Assembly: GCA_041879415.1 (NCBI GenBank)
Contig: CP090851.1
Span: 806,001 to 870,000 of the forward strand
DNA from: Vibrio chagasii
GTDB taxonomy: Bacteria > Pseudomonadota > Gammaproteobacteria > Enterobacterales > Vibrionaceae
DNA length: 64,000 nt
Direction: 5' to 3'
This document shows, one piece after another, positions 43,974 through 52,126 of the stretch. How positions within the stretch are numbered: position 1 is the stretch's first letter; each line of letters begins with the position of its first letter. Both the position numbers and the translations under genes were made by a program. The notes beneath the pieces were generated by a model, which saw nothing but the letters and a program-made list of their open reading frames with translations, was not told the DNA's origin and did not search any database.

Positions 43974-44600
43974 CTAGTTAGTCTTTTTATCAAGAGTGGC
44001 CTTCTTCTCAAGGCAGAGAGGTTTCTCAAGAGCCCATTCGATAGCGTTCGCTAGAAGCGTTGCACCGTAGGTTGTCATAATTGATTCTGGGTGGAATTGG
44101 AATCCACATACTTTGTCTTGTTCTTGAACCACAGACATGACCAGACCATCGACTTCAGCCGTTACCGTTAGACTATCAGATACATGCGTAGCAACCAGAG
44201 AGTGGTAGCGAGCAATAGCCAGTGGAGAAGGTAAGCCTTGGTAAGTCGCATGATTTTGGTGTTCCATCATCGACACCTTACCATGAATGATTTCGCCTGC
44301 GCCTGCAACGGTGCCGCCATAAGCTTCAACGATAGCTTGGTGACCTAAGCAAATACCAATCATTGGCACCTTACCTTTTAGCAGCTGAATCAACTCAGGC
44401 ATGCAGCCCGCGTCAGCTGGAGCGCCAGGACCTGGTGAAAGCAGGGCAACAGGGTTGTCTAGTTCGTTGATTGCCGCTTCCACAACCTTTGCAGAGATGT
44501 TGTTACGGTAAATCTTTACGTTGTGACCCAATGAGCGGAATTGGTCGACAAGGTTGTAAGTGAACGAGTCGAAGTTATCGATGAATACAATATCAGCCAT
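43974..44600 (-). CDS. trpG: Anthranilate synthase component II (glutamine amidotransferase)
   Basis: The 208-residue class I amidotransferase releases ammonia from glutamine for TrpE. The triad is visible: the Cys in GICLGHQAI (about 80-88) and the His and Glu in FQFHPES (about 171-177). Two bases separate trpE's stop from its start, so translation is coupled. The short Lys-rich C-terminal extension is typical of Vibrio homologues. Confidence 0.96.
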   Translation of the reverse strand: MADIVFIDNFDSFTYNLVDQFRSLGHNVKIYRNNISAKVVEAAINELDNPVALLSPGPGAPADAGCMPELIQLLKGKVPMIGICLGHQAIVEAYGGTVAGAGEIIHGKVSMMEHQNHATYQGLPSPLAIARYHSLVATHVSDSLTVTAEVDGLVMSVVQEQDKVCGFQFHPESIMTTYGATLLANAIEWALEKPLCLEKKATLDKKTN

Positions 44601-44602
44601 GA

Positions 44603-46192
44603 TTACGACTCCTTCTTGTTAGATATGTTTTTAGTGTGTGCTGCTTGAATTGCTGAGATAACCGCTTGAGCTTTGCCGCGAGTTTCATCCGCTTCTGCTT
44701 GTGGGTCTGAATCGAACACCACGCCAGCACCGGCTTGTACTTGTGCCACACCATCTTCAACGTAAGCAGAGCGAATTACGATACAAGTATCCAACGTGCC
44801 TTCACCTGTTAGGTAACCTACCGCACCGCCGTAGCTACCACGACGCGTTTTTTCTACATCACGGATAAGCTGCATTGCACGGATTTTTGGTGCGCCTGTT
44901 AGCGTGCCCATGTTCATACAAGCTTGGTAAGCATGCAGCGCGTCTAAATCTTCACGCAGCTGACCAACAACACGAGAAACCAAGTGCATTACATGACTGT
45001 AGCGGTCGACTTTCAGTAAATCTGCTACGTGGCGAGTGCCTGCTTCGGCAATGCGTGCCACATCGTTACGAGCTAGGTCGACTAGCATCATGTGTTCTGC
45101 GTTCTCTTTTTTGTCGGTACGCAGTTCAAGTTCGATACGGCTGTCTAGATCGAAATCGATTTGGCCGTCAGGACGCTTACCACGACGACGAGTACCAGCA
45201 ATTGGGTAGATCTCAATTTGGTTGGTTTCGGTTTCGTATTTCAGCGCACTTTCTGGAGAAGCGCCGAACAGAGTAAACAGCTCATCTTGCATGTAGAACA
45301 TGTAAGGGCTTGGGTTGCTTTGTTTAAGTTCTTTGTAAGCGGCTAGTGGAGCAGGGCAAGGAAGCGTGAAGCGGCGTGATGGTACGACTTGGAACACATC
45401 GCCTTTTACTACGTACTCTTTTAAGTCACGAACGGTTTGGCAGAAATCTTCATCAGAAACGCTTGGTACTGCTTCCACGTTGTCTAATGGCGTCACTTCC
45501 GTGATTGCTTTCAGTGACTGACATTGCGTTTGAATTTCAGCTAAACGCTCGGTTAATTGTGCTTTGATGCTGTCGTCTTGAGCGAATAAGCTTGCGTGAA
45601 GCAGGCCTTGGTTTTCTTGGTGGTCGAAGCGAAGCAGGGTTTCAGCGACGTAGAAAACAAAGTCAGGGCAGTTATTGGTTGCTTCAGCATCACCTAGTGG
45701 TTCAAAGTTCGCTACGATGTCGTAAGCGAATAGGCCAGCCATAAACAATGCATGTTTGTTATTAGCGTCTTGCTCAAAGCTGTGTTGAACCAAACGCAGT
45801 GCATCGAAAGAAGAGGCTTCTCTTAAGCGAGAGTCTTCGTCCAGTTCATTACTAGGCTCCACAAAAGTGAGCGTCAAAACGTTATCAGTAAGGTCAGATT
45901 TGATCTCTGCTTTTACGTTTTGAGTTAGGTGTTCGATAAGCGCTTGACCGTTTTTCGTCAGGGCTTGAAAGGTTACTTCATGTTCGCGGCATACAATGCG
46001 AACAGCAGAGTCGATAAGGAGTAGGCTTGTCAGGTTCTGTTTAGATTCAATCTCAGCAGATTCCAACAGCAAACTGTCCGTTTTGTTTTCACACAAGGTA
46101 TGGAAAACACTGGTTGGATCTTGCGAGTAAGGAACTGAAGTATTGATGACCTCAATAGTTCCCAGCTTTTTGATTTCAATGGCCTTGTTCAC
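44603..46192 (-). CDS. trpE: Anthranilate synthase component I
   Basis: I choose the GTG at 46192 because it follows AAAGGAGG at 4-5 bp and gives the usual N-terminus NKAIEIKKLG (529 residues). A longer frame with ATG at 46255 has no ribosome site. The protein makes anthranilate from chorismate. LLLESAEI near the N-terminus is the tryptophan feedback-binding motif, and the chorismate-utilising domain shows PIAGTRRRGK and VDLARND. It is controlled by attenuation and TrpR through the leader to its right. Confidence 0.95.
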   Translation of the reverse strand: MNKAIEIKKLGTIEVINTSVPYSQDPTSVFHTLCENKTDSLLLESAEIESKQNLTSLLLIDSAVRIVCREHEVTFQALTKNGQALIEHLTQNVKAEIKSDLTDNVLTLTFVEPSNELDEDSRLREASSFDALRLVQHSFEQDANNKHALFMAGLFAYDIVANFEPLGDAEATNNCPDFVFYVAETLLRFDHQENQGLLHASLFAQDDSIKAQLTERLAEIQTQCQSLKAITEVTPLDNVEAVPSVSDEDFCQTVRDLKEYVVKGDVFQVVPSRRFTLPCPAPLAAYKELKQSNPSPYMFYMQDELFTLFGASPESALKYETETNQIEIYPIAGTRRRGKRPDGQIDFDLDSRIELELRTDKKENAEHMMLVDLARNDVARIAEAGTRHVADLLKVDRYSHVMHLVSRVVGQLREDLDALHAYQACMNMGTLTGAPKIRAMQLIRDVEKTRRGSYGGAVGYLTGEGTLDTCIVIRSAYVEDGVAQVQAGAGVVFDSDPQAEADETRGKAQAVISAIQAAHTKNISNKKES

Positions 46193-46318
46193 AAGACCTC
46201 CTTTATGATTCTTTAAATTTCCTGCCGTACATAGTCGCATAAAGATACCTTTCACCCAATCTAGAATATGGTCAATTCGATGATTTGTTAGTCAGTTGAA
46301 TGTGAGATGTTCGACAAA

Positions 46319-46346
46319 TTAAAAAGCCCGCTATGGAAGCGGGCTT
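46319..46346 (-). terminator. trp attenuator (terminator hairpin)
   Basis: The stem AAGCCCGC/GCGGGCTT with a 7-nt loop and T run on the minus strand lies between the leader peptide gene and trpE. When tryptophan is plentiful the ribosome clears the Trp codons and this hairpin ends transcription. Confidence 0.9.
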
Positions 46347-46378
46347 AGTGATAACTTTTTTATAAACAAACTGTTTAA

Positions 46379-46504
46379 TTAGAAGTATACGTTAGCCCAC
46401 CAAGAACTTGTCCAAGTGCGCCACCAATTAAGCTCTGAACTTGCTTCTACTGAAGAAAGTTCTAAAACTTTATCTTTATGGTCTTGGTTAAATTCTTGTA
46501 ACAT
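46379..46504 (-). CDS. trpL: trp operon leader peptide
   Basis: A 41-codon ORF encodes a peptide with five tryptophans in its second half (NWWRTW, then SSWWANVYF). It lies directly downstream of the trp promoter and 33 bp before the attenuator hairpin. Ribosome stalling at the Trp codons when charged tRNA-Trp is scarce would favour the antiterminator. The start is ATG at 46504, with AGGTTCACC before it. Two adjacent Trp pairs plus one single make a sensitive sensor. Confidence 0.93.
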   Translation of the reverse strand: MLQEFNQDHKDKVLELSSVEASSELNWWRTWTSSWWANVYF

Positions 46505-46538
46505 GGTGAACCTATCAAATGTGACACTTCGTATTTGT

Positions 46539-46572
46539 GTACTAGTTAACTAGTTTTCTGCTTGCGGGTCAA
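46539..46572 (-). promoter_or_regulatory. trp promoter with TrpR operator
   Basis: On the minus strand TTGACC (46572-46567) and TTAACT (46549-46544) are 17 bp apart. The -10 box lies inside ACTAGTTAACTAGTAC, the TrpR operator, nearly identical to that of E. coli trp. Repression by TrpR-tryptophan is therefore expected in addition to attenuation. Confidence 0.93.
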
Positions 46573-46624
46573 GTGTGTTGACACAAATATAACGATAAAA
46601 ATTGAAAACAATGAAAAAGAATAT

Positions 46625-47494
46625 ATGAGAATTGATCTACATAGTCATACAACAGCCTCAGATGGCCGACTTACTCCACCTGAGCTAATTGACCGAGCGC
46701 TGAGCTTTAACATCGAAGCGCTAGCGATTACAGATCATGATACGACTGATGGGCTTGCTGAAGCGCGCAACTATATTGCGGATAACAATCTTCCAATTCA
46801 GCTGATTAACGGCATCGAAATCTCCACAGTATGGCAAAACAAAGATATCCATATTGTTGGTTTAAACGTTGACCCTGAGTCACCAGAGTTGAAAGCTCTC
46901 ATTGAGCAACAGAAGCAGCACCGTATTGGCCGTGCAGAACTGATTGCTCAGCGCCTTGAAAAAGCAACGCGTGAAGGGGTGCTTGAAGAGGTGAAGCTGA
47001 TTGCTGGCGATGCACCGATCACCCGCGCTCACTTTGCTAAATGGTTGGTTGATAACGGCTACGCGAAAACCATGCAGCAAGTATTCAAGAAGTTCCTAAC
47101 ACGTAATACCCCAGGTTATGTGCCGCCAACTTGGTGTTCAATGAGTGATGCTGTCACGGCCATTCACGCCGCAGGTGGACAAGCGGTATTAGCGCACCCA
47201 GGCCGATATGGCTTTACCGCTAAGTGGGTTAAGCGTCTATTGACTGCGTTTGTAGAAGCAAAAGGTGACGCGATGGAAGTGGCACAGCCTCAACAAGCAC
47301 AACAAGAAAGACGCACTCTTGCCGATTATGCTATACAATACAAACTATTAGCCTCCCAAGGCAGTGACTTCCATTATCCATCTCCTTGGATGGAACTTGG
47401 ACGTAATCTCTGGCTACCTTCTGGGGTCGAAGAAGTATGGAAAGATTGGGAGTTTCAAACAGTTTCACCGTCGGATAACGATGACAGTATCTAG
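46625..47494 (+). CDS. rnm: PHP-domain 5'-3' exoribonuclease Rnm (YciV/TrpH)
   Basis: The 289-residue PHP-family phosphoesterase starts [18 protein letters not shown], the metal-binding HxH signature, with ITDHDT (about 39-44) and HPGRYG and SDFHYPS further on. In E. coli this enzyme matures the 5' ends of 5S, 16S and 23S rRNA and digests short oligonucleotides. The ATG at 46625 begins the conserved sequence; an upstream frame extension overlaps the trp promoter and is not credible. Divergent from trp, as in other gammaproteobacteria. Confidence 0.93.
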   Translation: MRIDLHSHTTASDGRLTPPELIDRALSFNIEALAITDHDTTDGLAEARNYIADNNLPIQLINGIEISTVWQNKDIHIVGLNVDPESPELKALIEQQKQHRIGRAELIAQRLEKATREGVLEEVKLIAGDAPITRAHFAKWLVDNGYAKTMQQVFKKFLTRNTPGYVPPTWCSMSDAVTAIHAAGGQAVLAHPGRYGFTAKWVKRLLTAFVEAKGDAMEVAQPQQAQQERRTLADYAIQYKLLASQGSDFHYPSPWMELGRNLWLPSGVEEVWKDWEFQTVSPSDNDDSI

Positions 47495-47549
47495 GTGAAG
47501 CAGCTCCTTCTGATGATAGAGTCGAGAGATTCGATAACGAGGATCAATA

Positions 47550-48170
47550 ATGAGCCAGTTTTTTTATGTACACCCAGATAACCCACAAGCACGTTTAATC
47601 AACCAAGCGGTTGCGATTGTTCGTAACGGCGGTGTAGTGGTTTATCCAACCGACTCAGGCTATGCGCTGGGTTGTCAGCTTGAGAACAAACAAGCACTAG
47701 AACGTATTTGTAAGATTCGTCGTATCGACGACAAGCATAACTTCACTTTGTTATGCCGTGACTTGTCTGAACTGTCACTGTATGCCCGAGTAGATAACGT
47801 TGCTTTTCGTCTGCTGAAGGCTCATACGCCAGGTGCTTACACGTTTATTTTTAAAGCGACCAAAGAAGTGCCAAAGCGTTTGATGAACGCGAAACGTAAA
47901 ACCATTGGTATTCGTGTGCCAGACAACAAGATCGCTTTAGACCTGTTAGAAGCGATGGGTGAGCCATTGATGTCTACGTCTCTTATCTTACCGGGTAATG
48001 AGACAACAGAGTCGGATCCAGAAGAAATTCGTGACAGCTTAGAACATGCTGTTGATGTTATTTTGAATGGTGGCTACTTAGGTGAACAACCGACCACTGT
48101 GATTGACTTCAGCGACGATGATGCTGTCATTCTACGCCGTGGTGCCGGTGATCCAGCGCCGTTTGAATAA
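47550..48170 (+). CDS. yciO: YciO/YrdC/Sua5-family protein
   Basis: The 206-residue protein has the YrdC fold with GGVVVYPTDSGYALGC (about 28-43) and SLILPGNETTESDPEEI. The family binds ATP and threonyl-carbamate intermediates; YciO itself is a paralogue of the tRNA t6A enzyme TsaC with weaker or different activity. The gene order rnm-yciO-rluB is as in E. coli. The start follows ACGAGGA. Confidence 0.93.
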   Translation: MSQFFYVHPDNPQARLINQAVAIVRNGGVVVYPTDSGYALGCQLENKQALERICKIRRIDDKHNFTLLCRDLSELSLYARVDNVAFRLLKAHTPGAYTFIFKATKEVPKRLMNAKRKTIGIRVPDNKIALDLLEAMGEPLMSTSLILPGNETTESDPEEIRDSLEHAVDVILNGGYLGEQPTTVIDFSDDDAVILRRGAGDPAPFE

Positions 48171-48330
48171 TCGCATTACTGGTTAACAGTCTGTAACGAT
48201 ACAGAGCGCCTACCATAAGTAAATAACAAGTGCTTTTTGGTAGGTAATTTGCGATAATACGCGACCGCGATTTGGTCGCGAAAAATTCATTCGACGTCTG
48301 TGAAGACGACAATTAGGTAGAAAAGAGTAA

Positions 48331-49362
48331 ATGAGCGAAAAATTACAGAAGGTTTTAGCGCGAGCTGGTCACGGTTCTCGTCGTGAACTAGAAGGTTTAA
48401 TCAAATCTGGCCGTGTAAGTGTTAACGGGCAAGTTGCGAAACTGGGCGAGCGTCTTGAAGACGAAAACTCAGTGATCCGTATCGATGGCCATACTGTTTC
48501 AGGTAAAGCGTCTGAAGAAGTGGTTTGTCGTGTACTTGCTTACTACAAGCCTGAAGGTGAGCTATGTACTCGTCATGATCCTGAAGGTCGTCGCACAGTT
48601 TTCGATCGTCTACCTAAGATCCGTGGTTCTCGTTGGATTTCGGTTGGTCGTCTTGATGCGAACACGTCTGGTCTTTTGCTTTTCACCACCGATGGTGAAC
48701 TTGCAAACCGGCTAATGCACCCAAGCCGTCAGGTTGAGCGTGAATACCTAGTACGTGTATTTGGTGAAGTTACTGAGCAGAAGGTTAAGAACCTTGTGCG
48801 CGGTGTTGAACTAGAAGACGGCATGGCTCGTTTCGAAGATGTGGTTTACGCTGGTGGTGAAGGTATGAACCATACTTTCTACGTAGCGATTAACGAAGGT
48901 CGTAACCGTGAGGTTCGTCGTCTTTGGGAATCACAAGAAACAACAGTAAGCCGCCTGAAACGTGTACGTTACGGTGATATCTACCTTGATAAGAAACTGC
49001 CTCGTGGCGGTTGGAAAGAGCTAGATCTTCAAGAAGTAAACTACCTGCGTGAGCTTGTAGAACTTAAGCCTGAGAAAGAGACGCTGTTGGACCTTGATCC
49101 TTCAAACACTTCTCGCAAGCGTGAGCGTTCTCGTAGCCAGAAAATTCGTCGCGCTGTTAAGCGTCACGAAGAGCGCGCAAATGCGCCAAAAGGCCGTAGC
49201 AACCAGGCTAAACGCAAGAAGCCAGCTACTCGTGGTACTACAACACCTGATTCAGGTCGCAGTGCTCCAGCAGCGAAAGGCAAGCCTCAAGCGAACAAAA
49301 GCAAGCCAAAGACAAACAACGGTCGTCCGGCTAAACCAGCTAAGCCAAGAACTCGTCAGTAA
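48331..49362 (+). CDS. rluB: 23S rRNA pseudouridine(2605) synthase RluB
   Basis: The protein has an N-terminal S4 RNA-binding domain ([22 protein letters not shown]), then the RsuA-type catalytic domain with its active aspartate in [19 protein letters not shown] (about 104-122). The long C-terminal tail (about 265-343) is rich in Lys, Arg, Pro and Ala and would bind rRNA. It isomerises U2605 in 23S rRNA. Length 343 residues, a little over E. coli RluB because of the tail. Confidence 0.95.
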   Translation: MSEKLQKVLARAGHGSRRELEGLIKSGRVSVNGQVAKLGERLEDENSVIRIDGHTVSGKASEEVVCRVLAYYKPEGELCTRHDPEGRRTVFDRLPKIRGSRWISVGRLDANTSGLLLFTTDGELANRLMHPSRQVEREYLVRVFGEVTEQKVKNLVRGVELEDGMARFEDVVYAGGEGMNHTFYVAINEGRNREVRRLWESQETTVSRLKRVRYGDIYLDKKLPRGGWKELDLQEVNYLRELVELKPEKETLLDLDPSNTSRKRERSRSQKIRRAVKRHEERANAPKGRSNQAKRKKPATRGTTTPDSGRSAPAAKGKPQANKSKPKTNNGRPAKPAKPRTRQ

Positions 49363-49414
49363 TGATGTAAGTTCTCAAGCTTATAGCTTTATTGTCTTAA
49401 AGCACTGAATACTA

Positions 49415-49444
49415 AAAAACCTGCTCATTGAGCAGGTTTTTTTA
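49415..49444. terminator. Bidirectional terminator after rluB
   Basis: The stem AAACCTGCTC/GAGCAGGTTT with an ATT loop has A and T runs. The stretch 49445-49594 behind it holds no gene, only about 3.7 copies of the heptamer CGTATCT at 49566-49592, next to the end of the convergent methyltransferase gene. Confidence 0.9.
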
Positions 49445-49594
49445 CGTCTGAAGAAATAGAAGATGAGGGATGCGAGTAATCGAGTAACGAAAATATGCTG
49501 CCATAAACGACAGTATGCGTGTTTTTTGCATCTCTTATCCCGTTTACACGCATCTATAATCTGTTCGTATCTCGTATCTCGTATCTCGTATCTT

Positions 49595-50077
49595 CTACTT
49601 ATGATTCGAAAAGTTGTCACCCTTCGCCAAGCGATCGTAAAGCACCACGTTCACAGATGCTGCGAGGTTCATGCAGCCATTGGTTGGAACGTAAATCGTG
49701 TCTCGGCAGAAATCAGTGATCTCTTTCTTTAGCGTGCCATCTTCAGGACCAAAAATGTAAAACGCGCGCGGTGGGTGTTTGTAATCAGGTAGAGGCTTCG
49801 CACCTTCAATCAGATCAACGGCCACAGGCACGCAGCCGACTGGAATAATGTCTTTCAGCTCTTCAACGCCAATCAGTGGCAGCTCTAAGTGCTTCTCTTT
49901 GGTATCGGTATGGAATTTTCGCGCATGATCGTAGCGTGTGCCTGTATAGAACACAGAGTTAGCGCCGTAGCAGCCAGCCGCTCGCATTACAGAGCCTACG
50001 TTTTCAGGTGTCTTTGGGTTAACTAGGCCAATGCAGGCATAGCCTTTAGATTGTGTATCTGTTTTTGCTTTGGTCAT
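49595..50077 (-). CDS. TrmH-family SPOUT RNA 2'-O-methyltransferase
   Basis: The 160-residue single-domain SPOUT enzyme has all three family motifs: NPKTPENVGSVMRAAG (about 20-35), FIFGPEDGTL (about 108-117) and PTNGCMNLAASVNVVLYD (about 131-148), which form the knotted AdoMet site. It should methylate a ribose in tRNA or rRNA; the exact substrate cannot be told. The start is ATG at 50077 with a weak upstream site. Confidence 0.9.
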   Translation of the reverse strand: MTKAKTDTQSKGYACIGLVNPKTPENVGSVMRAAGCYGANSVFYTGTRYDHARKFHTDTKEKHLELPLIGVEELKDIIPVGCVPVAVDLIEGAKPLPDYKHPPRAFYIFGPEDGTLKKEITDFCRDTIYVPTNGCMNLAASVNVVLYDRLAKGDNFSNHK

Positions 50078-50135
50078 ATCAGTGAATATAAAGTTGATAA
50101 TGAAAGAGAGCTCTCATGCAGGTACGTAGCGTGAT

Positions 50136-50171
50136 AAAAATAGCCGAGCAAGTGGCTCGGCTAGATTTTTA
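50136..50171. terminator. Bidirectional terminator after yciU
   Basis: The stem TAGCCGAGC/GCTCGGCTA with A and T runs lies downstream of the leftward yciU gene. Confidence 0.85.
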
Positions 50172-50224
50172 ACTCGTTTACATGAGTGCTTGTGTACTCA
50201 TGAAGTTGAGCGTCAGCAGTCGAA

Positions 50225-50554
50225 TTAGTCGCGCTTCCACAGCATGTGACAGAACTTATGCTCTGGGTCACGGCTGATTAGCATACGAGCAAATACGTCG
50301 TCTAGAACGTCATCAGCTTCATTCACAAGACCAATGCGCACTTCTGCGTAGATTTCTTTGTCGACTTCAAAGCCAACATGTTCAACCCAATCATCACCTG
50401 TTTCAACAAGCTCTGCAGCGCCACGGTCTTCAAACTGAGCCGTGAATAGAATCACATCTGCAGGTTCAAGGTTATCGGGTGCCATCTCTAGGAAGATGTC
50501 GTATGCAGTATCAATTGCGTCGTCATAAGACATTAGGTCGTTAGCTTCGGTCAT
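50225..50554 (-). CDS. yciU: YciU/HI1450-family acidic protein (putative dsDNA mimic)
   Basis: The 109-residue protein is strongly acidic throughout (DDAIDTAYDIFLEMAPDNLEPAD, then FEDRGAAELVETGDDW). It matches the DUF440 family, whose H. influenzae member has a fold with acidic surface resembling DNA. The partner is not known with certainty. It lies 10 bp downstream of efpL in the same direction, so the two are likely co-expressed. Confidence 0.9.
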   Translation of the reverse strand: MTEANDLMSYDDAIDTAYDIFLEMAPDNLEPADVILFTAQFEDRGAAELVETGDDWVEHVGFEVDKEIYAEVRIGLVNEADDVLDDVFARMLISRDPEHKFCHMLWKRD

Positions 50555-50564
50555 AATAAATATC

Positions 50565-51134
50565 TTAGCTTGCGCGGTTCATGTATTTACGTTCAGCAGT
50601 GTTTACTACTACTTTGTCGCCAGTCGCGATGTACTCAGGCACTTGGATAGTAAGACCTGTAGAAAGACGAGCAGGCTTAGTACGAGCAGACGCCGATGCA
50701 CCTTTGATTGAAGGGTCAGTTTCTTCAATAACTAGCTCAACAGATGTTGGTAGCTCAAGTGTTGCAGCGTTGCCGTCGATAAGGATAGCGTACATGCCTT
50801 GAGTGTCTTCGTTGATGAACAGTAGTTCGTCTTCGATAGTTTCACCGTTGAAGATGAATTGTGTGTAATCTTCGTTGTCCATGAAGATGTACTCGTTGCC
50901 ATCAACGTAAGAGAACATTACTGCACGTTTAGTTACGTCGATAGTTTCAACGATTTCGTCAGCCTTGTGGCGAACTTCAGTTTTCACGCCAGTTGCTACG
51001 TCGTTACCACGGAAACGGTAAATCTTTTGACCGCCGCGGCCACCTGGTGTTGTTACTTCGATATCTTTAACAATGACTGTTTTGCTTTCTACAGTGATAG
51101 CAAAACCTTTTTTAATTTCACTTGCTCTAGGCAT
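50565..51134 (-). CDS. efpL: Elongation factor P-like protein EfpL (YeiP)
   Basis: From ATG at 51134 the protein has 188 residues (an upstream TTG would add ten residues unlike the family). It has the three beta domains of EF-P. The tip loop TTPGGRGGQK carries an arginine at position 33 instead of EF-P's modified lysine, and the C-terminus has GASASARTKPARLSTGL, the YeiP form. EfpL helps ribosomes through proline-rich and other stalling motifs. It lies upstream of yciU. Confidence 0.93.
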   Translation of the reverse strand: MPRASEIKKGFAITVESKTVIVKDIEVTTPGGRGGQKIYRFRGNDVATGVKTEVRHKADEIVETIDVTKRAVMFSYVDGNEYIFMDNEDYTQFIFNGETIEDELLFINEDTQGMYAILIDGNAATLELPTSVELVIEETDPSIKGASASARTKPARLSTGLTIQVPEYIATGDKVVVNTAERKYMNRAS

Positions 51135-51271
51135 TTTGTGTTTGTCCTTAGTGGGTCTATCCACTGATTATATCTCGGAGATGCTATAAATAGGAATAGC
51201 TTGAATCATAAAGTCACCTAAGCGATCATAGAGTCACAGTTAAATCATGATTTTATTTGCCGAAACGACCT

Positions 51272-52039
51272 ATGCAGTTACCTGTTATTGACCCTACACA
51301 GCCTTTTCAACCTGAATTCCAACCTGTGGTTAACGATCTGATTACCTTCTTAAAAGGTGGGCTAGGTTCTAATCTTCACAGTGTCTATATTTATGGCAGT
51401 GTTGCTCGTAAGCAAGCCGTAGCTGGTCGCTCGAATCTTGATGTGGTTGTGGTGACACACCGTCCGTTCCCTGATCAGCGAACCACGTTGTTAAACACTA
51501 TTAAATGGCGTTTTCAAAAGAGCTTTCCTCAAGTCACTCAGGTGGCAATAAAAACCACTTTGGTGAGTGACGTTGTCGACTTCGATAACATTTTCACGTG
51601 GGGCTTTATGCTCAAGCACCTATCGGTTTGTGTATACGGTGAAGATCTCTCAGATTGTTATGGTGATTTCGAAACCAGTTGGGAAATTGCCAAACATTGG
51701 AATATGGACGTTGAAAATTGGTTAGCGGTATATCGAAACAAAATTGCACGATCAGCAACGCCTGAGCAGCAAGTCGCAGCGCAAGTGATCATCGCTAAGA
51801 AACTGCTGCGAGCGAGTTACTCTTTGGTGATGTACCGTGACAAGTCTTGGTTCGATAATCCTGTCGAGTGTGGTCAGCAGTTCCTGAAATATCATCCAGA
51901 CAGAGAAGTCGAAATTCAAAGACTGGGTATTTTACTTTCAGGTAGACCGATTCCGAAACGTTCAGTGATCGGCATTCTGGATGGGTTTGGGGAATGGCTG
52001 GTTAAGCAGTACCAGAAAACTGAATTTCGAATAGGGTAA
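51272..52039 (+). CDS. Nucleotidyltransferase-domain protein
   Basis: The ATG at 51272 is preferred; a TTG at 51257 would add five residues. The 255-residue protein has the nucleotidyltransferase signature YGSVARKQAVAGRSNLDVVVV (GS followed by a D-type acidic residue, with N-L-D replacing the common D-L-D), then a helical C-terminal region. The family adds nucleotides to antibiotics, proteins or RNA; some members act as MNT antitoxins, but there is no HEPN partner here. The substrate is unknown. Confidence 0.8.
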   Translation: MQLPVIDPTQPFQPEFQPVVNDLITFLKGGLGSNLHSVYIYGSVARKQAVAGRSNLDVVVVTHRPFPDQRTTLLNTIKWRFQKSFPQVTQVAIKTTLVSDVVDFDNIFTWGFMLKHLSVCVYGEDLSDCYGDFETSWEIAKHWNMDVENWLAVYRNKIARSATPEQQVAAQVIIAKKLLRASYSLVMYRDKSWFDNPVECGQQFLKYHPDREVEIQRLGILLSGRPIPKRSVIGILDGFGEWLVKQYQKTEFRIG

Positions 52040-52060
52040 AGCTTCATACTCTACAGAGAT

Positions 52061-52100
52061 AAAAAAAGCAGAGCGAATTGAACATTCCTCTGCTTTTTTT
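52061..52100. terminator. Bidirectional terminator between nucleotidyltransferase and polB
   Basis: The 13-bp stem with seven A-T pairs followed by GCAGAG/CTCTGC and a 14-nt loop serves both convergent genes. Confidence 0.9.
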
Positions 52101-52126
52101 GTTCTGATTAAACTCAGACAAGAATC

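Noticed and set aside
44603..46255. Longer trpE start at 46255
   Set aside because: No ribosome site there, while GTG at 46192 has AAAGGAGG and begins the conserved N-terminus.
46539..46556. Similarity of the element's TTACTAGTAA sites to the TrpR operator (ACTAGT)
   Set aside because: The TrpR operator needs two ACTAGT half-sites 8 bp apart; the element's sites are single and 22-24 bp apart. The shared hexamer is likely chance.
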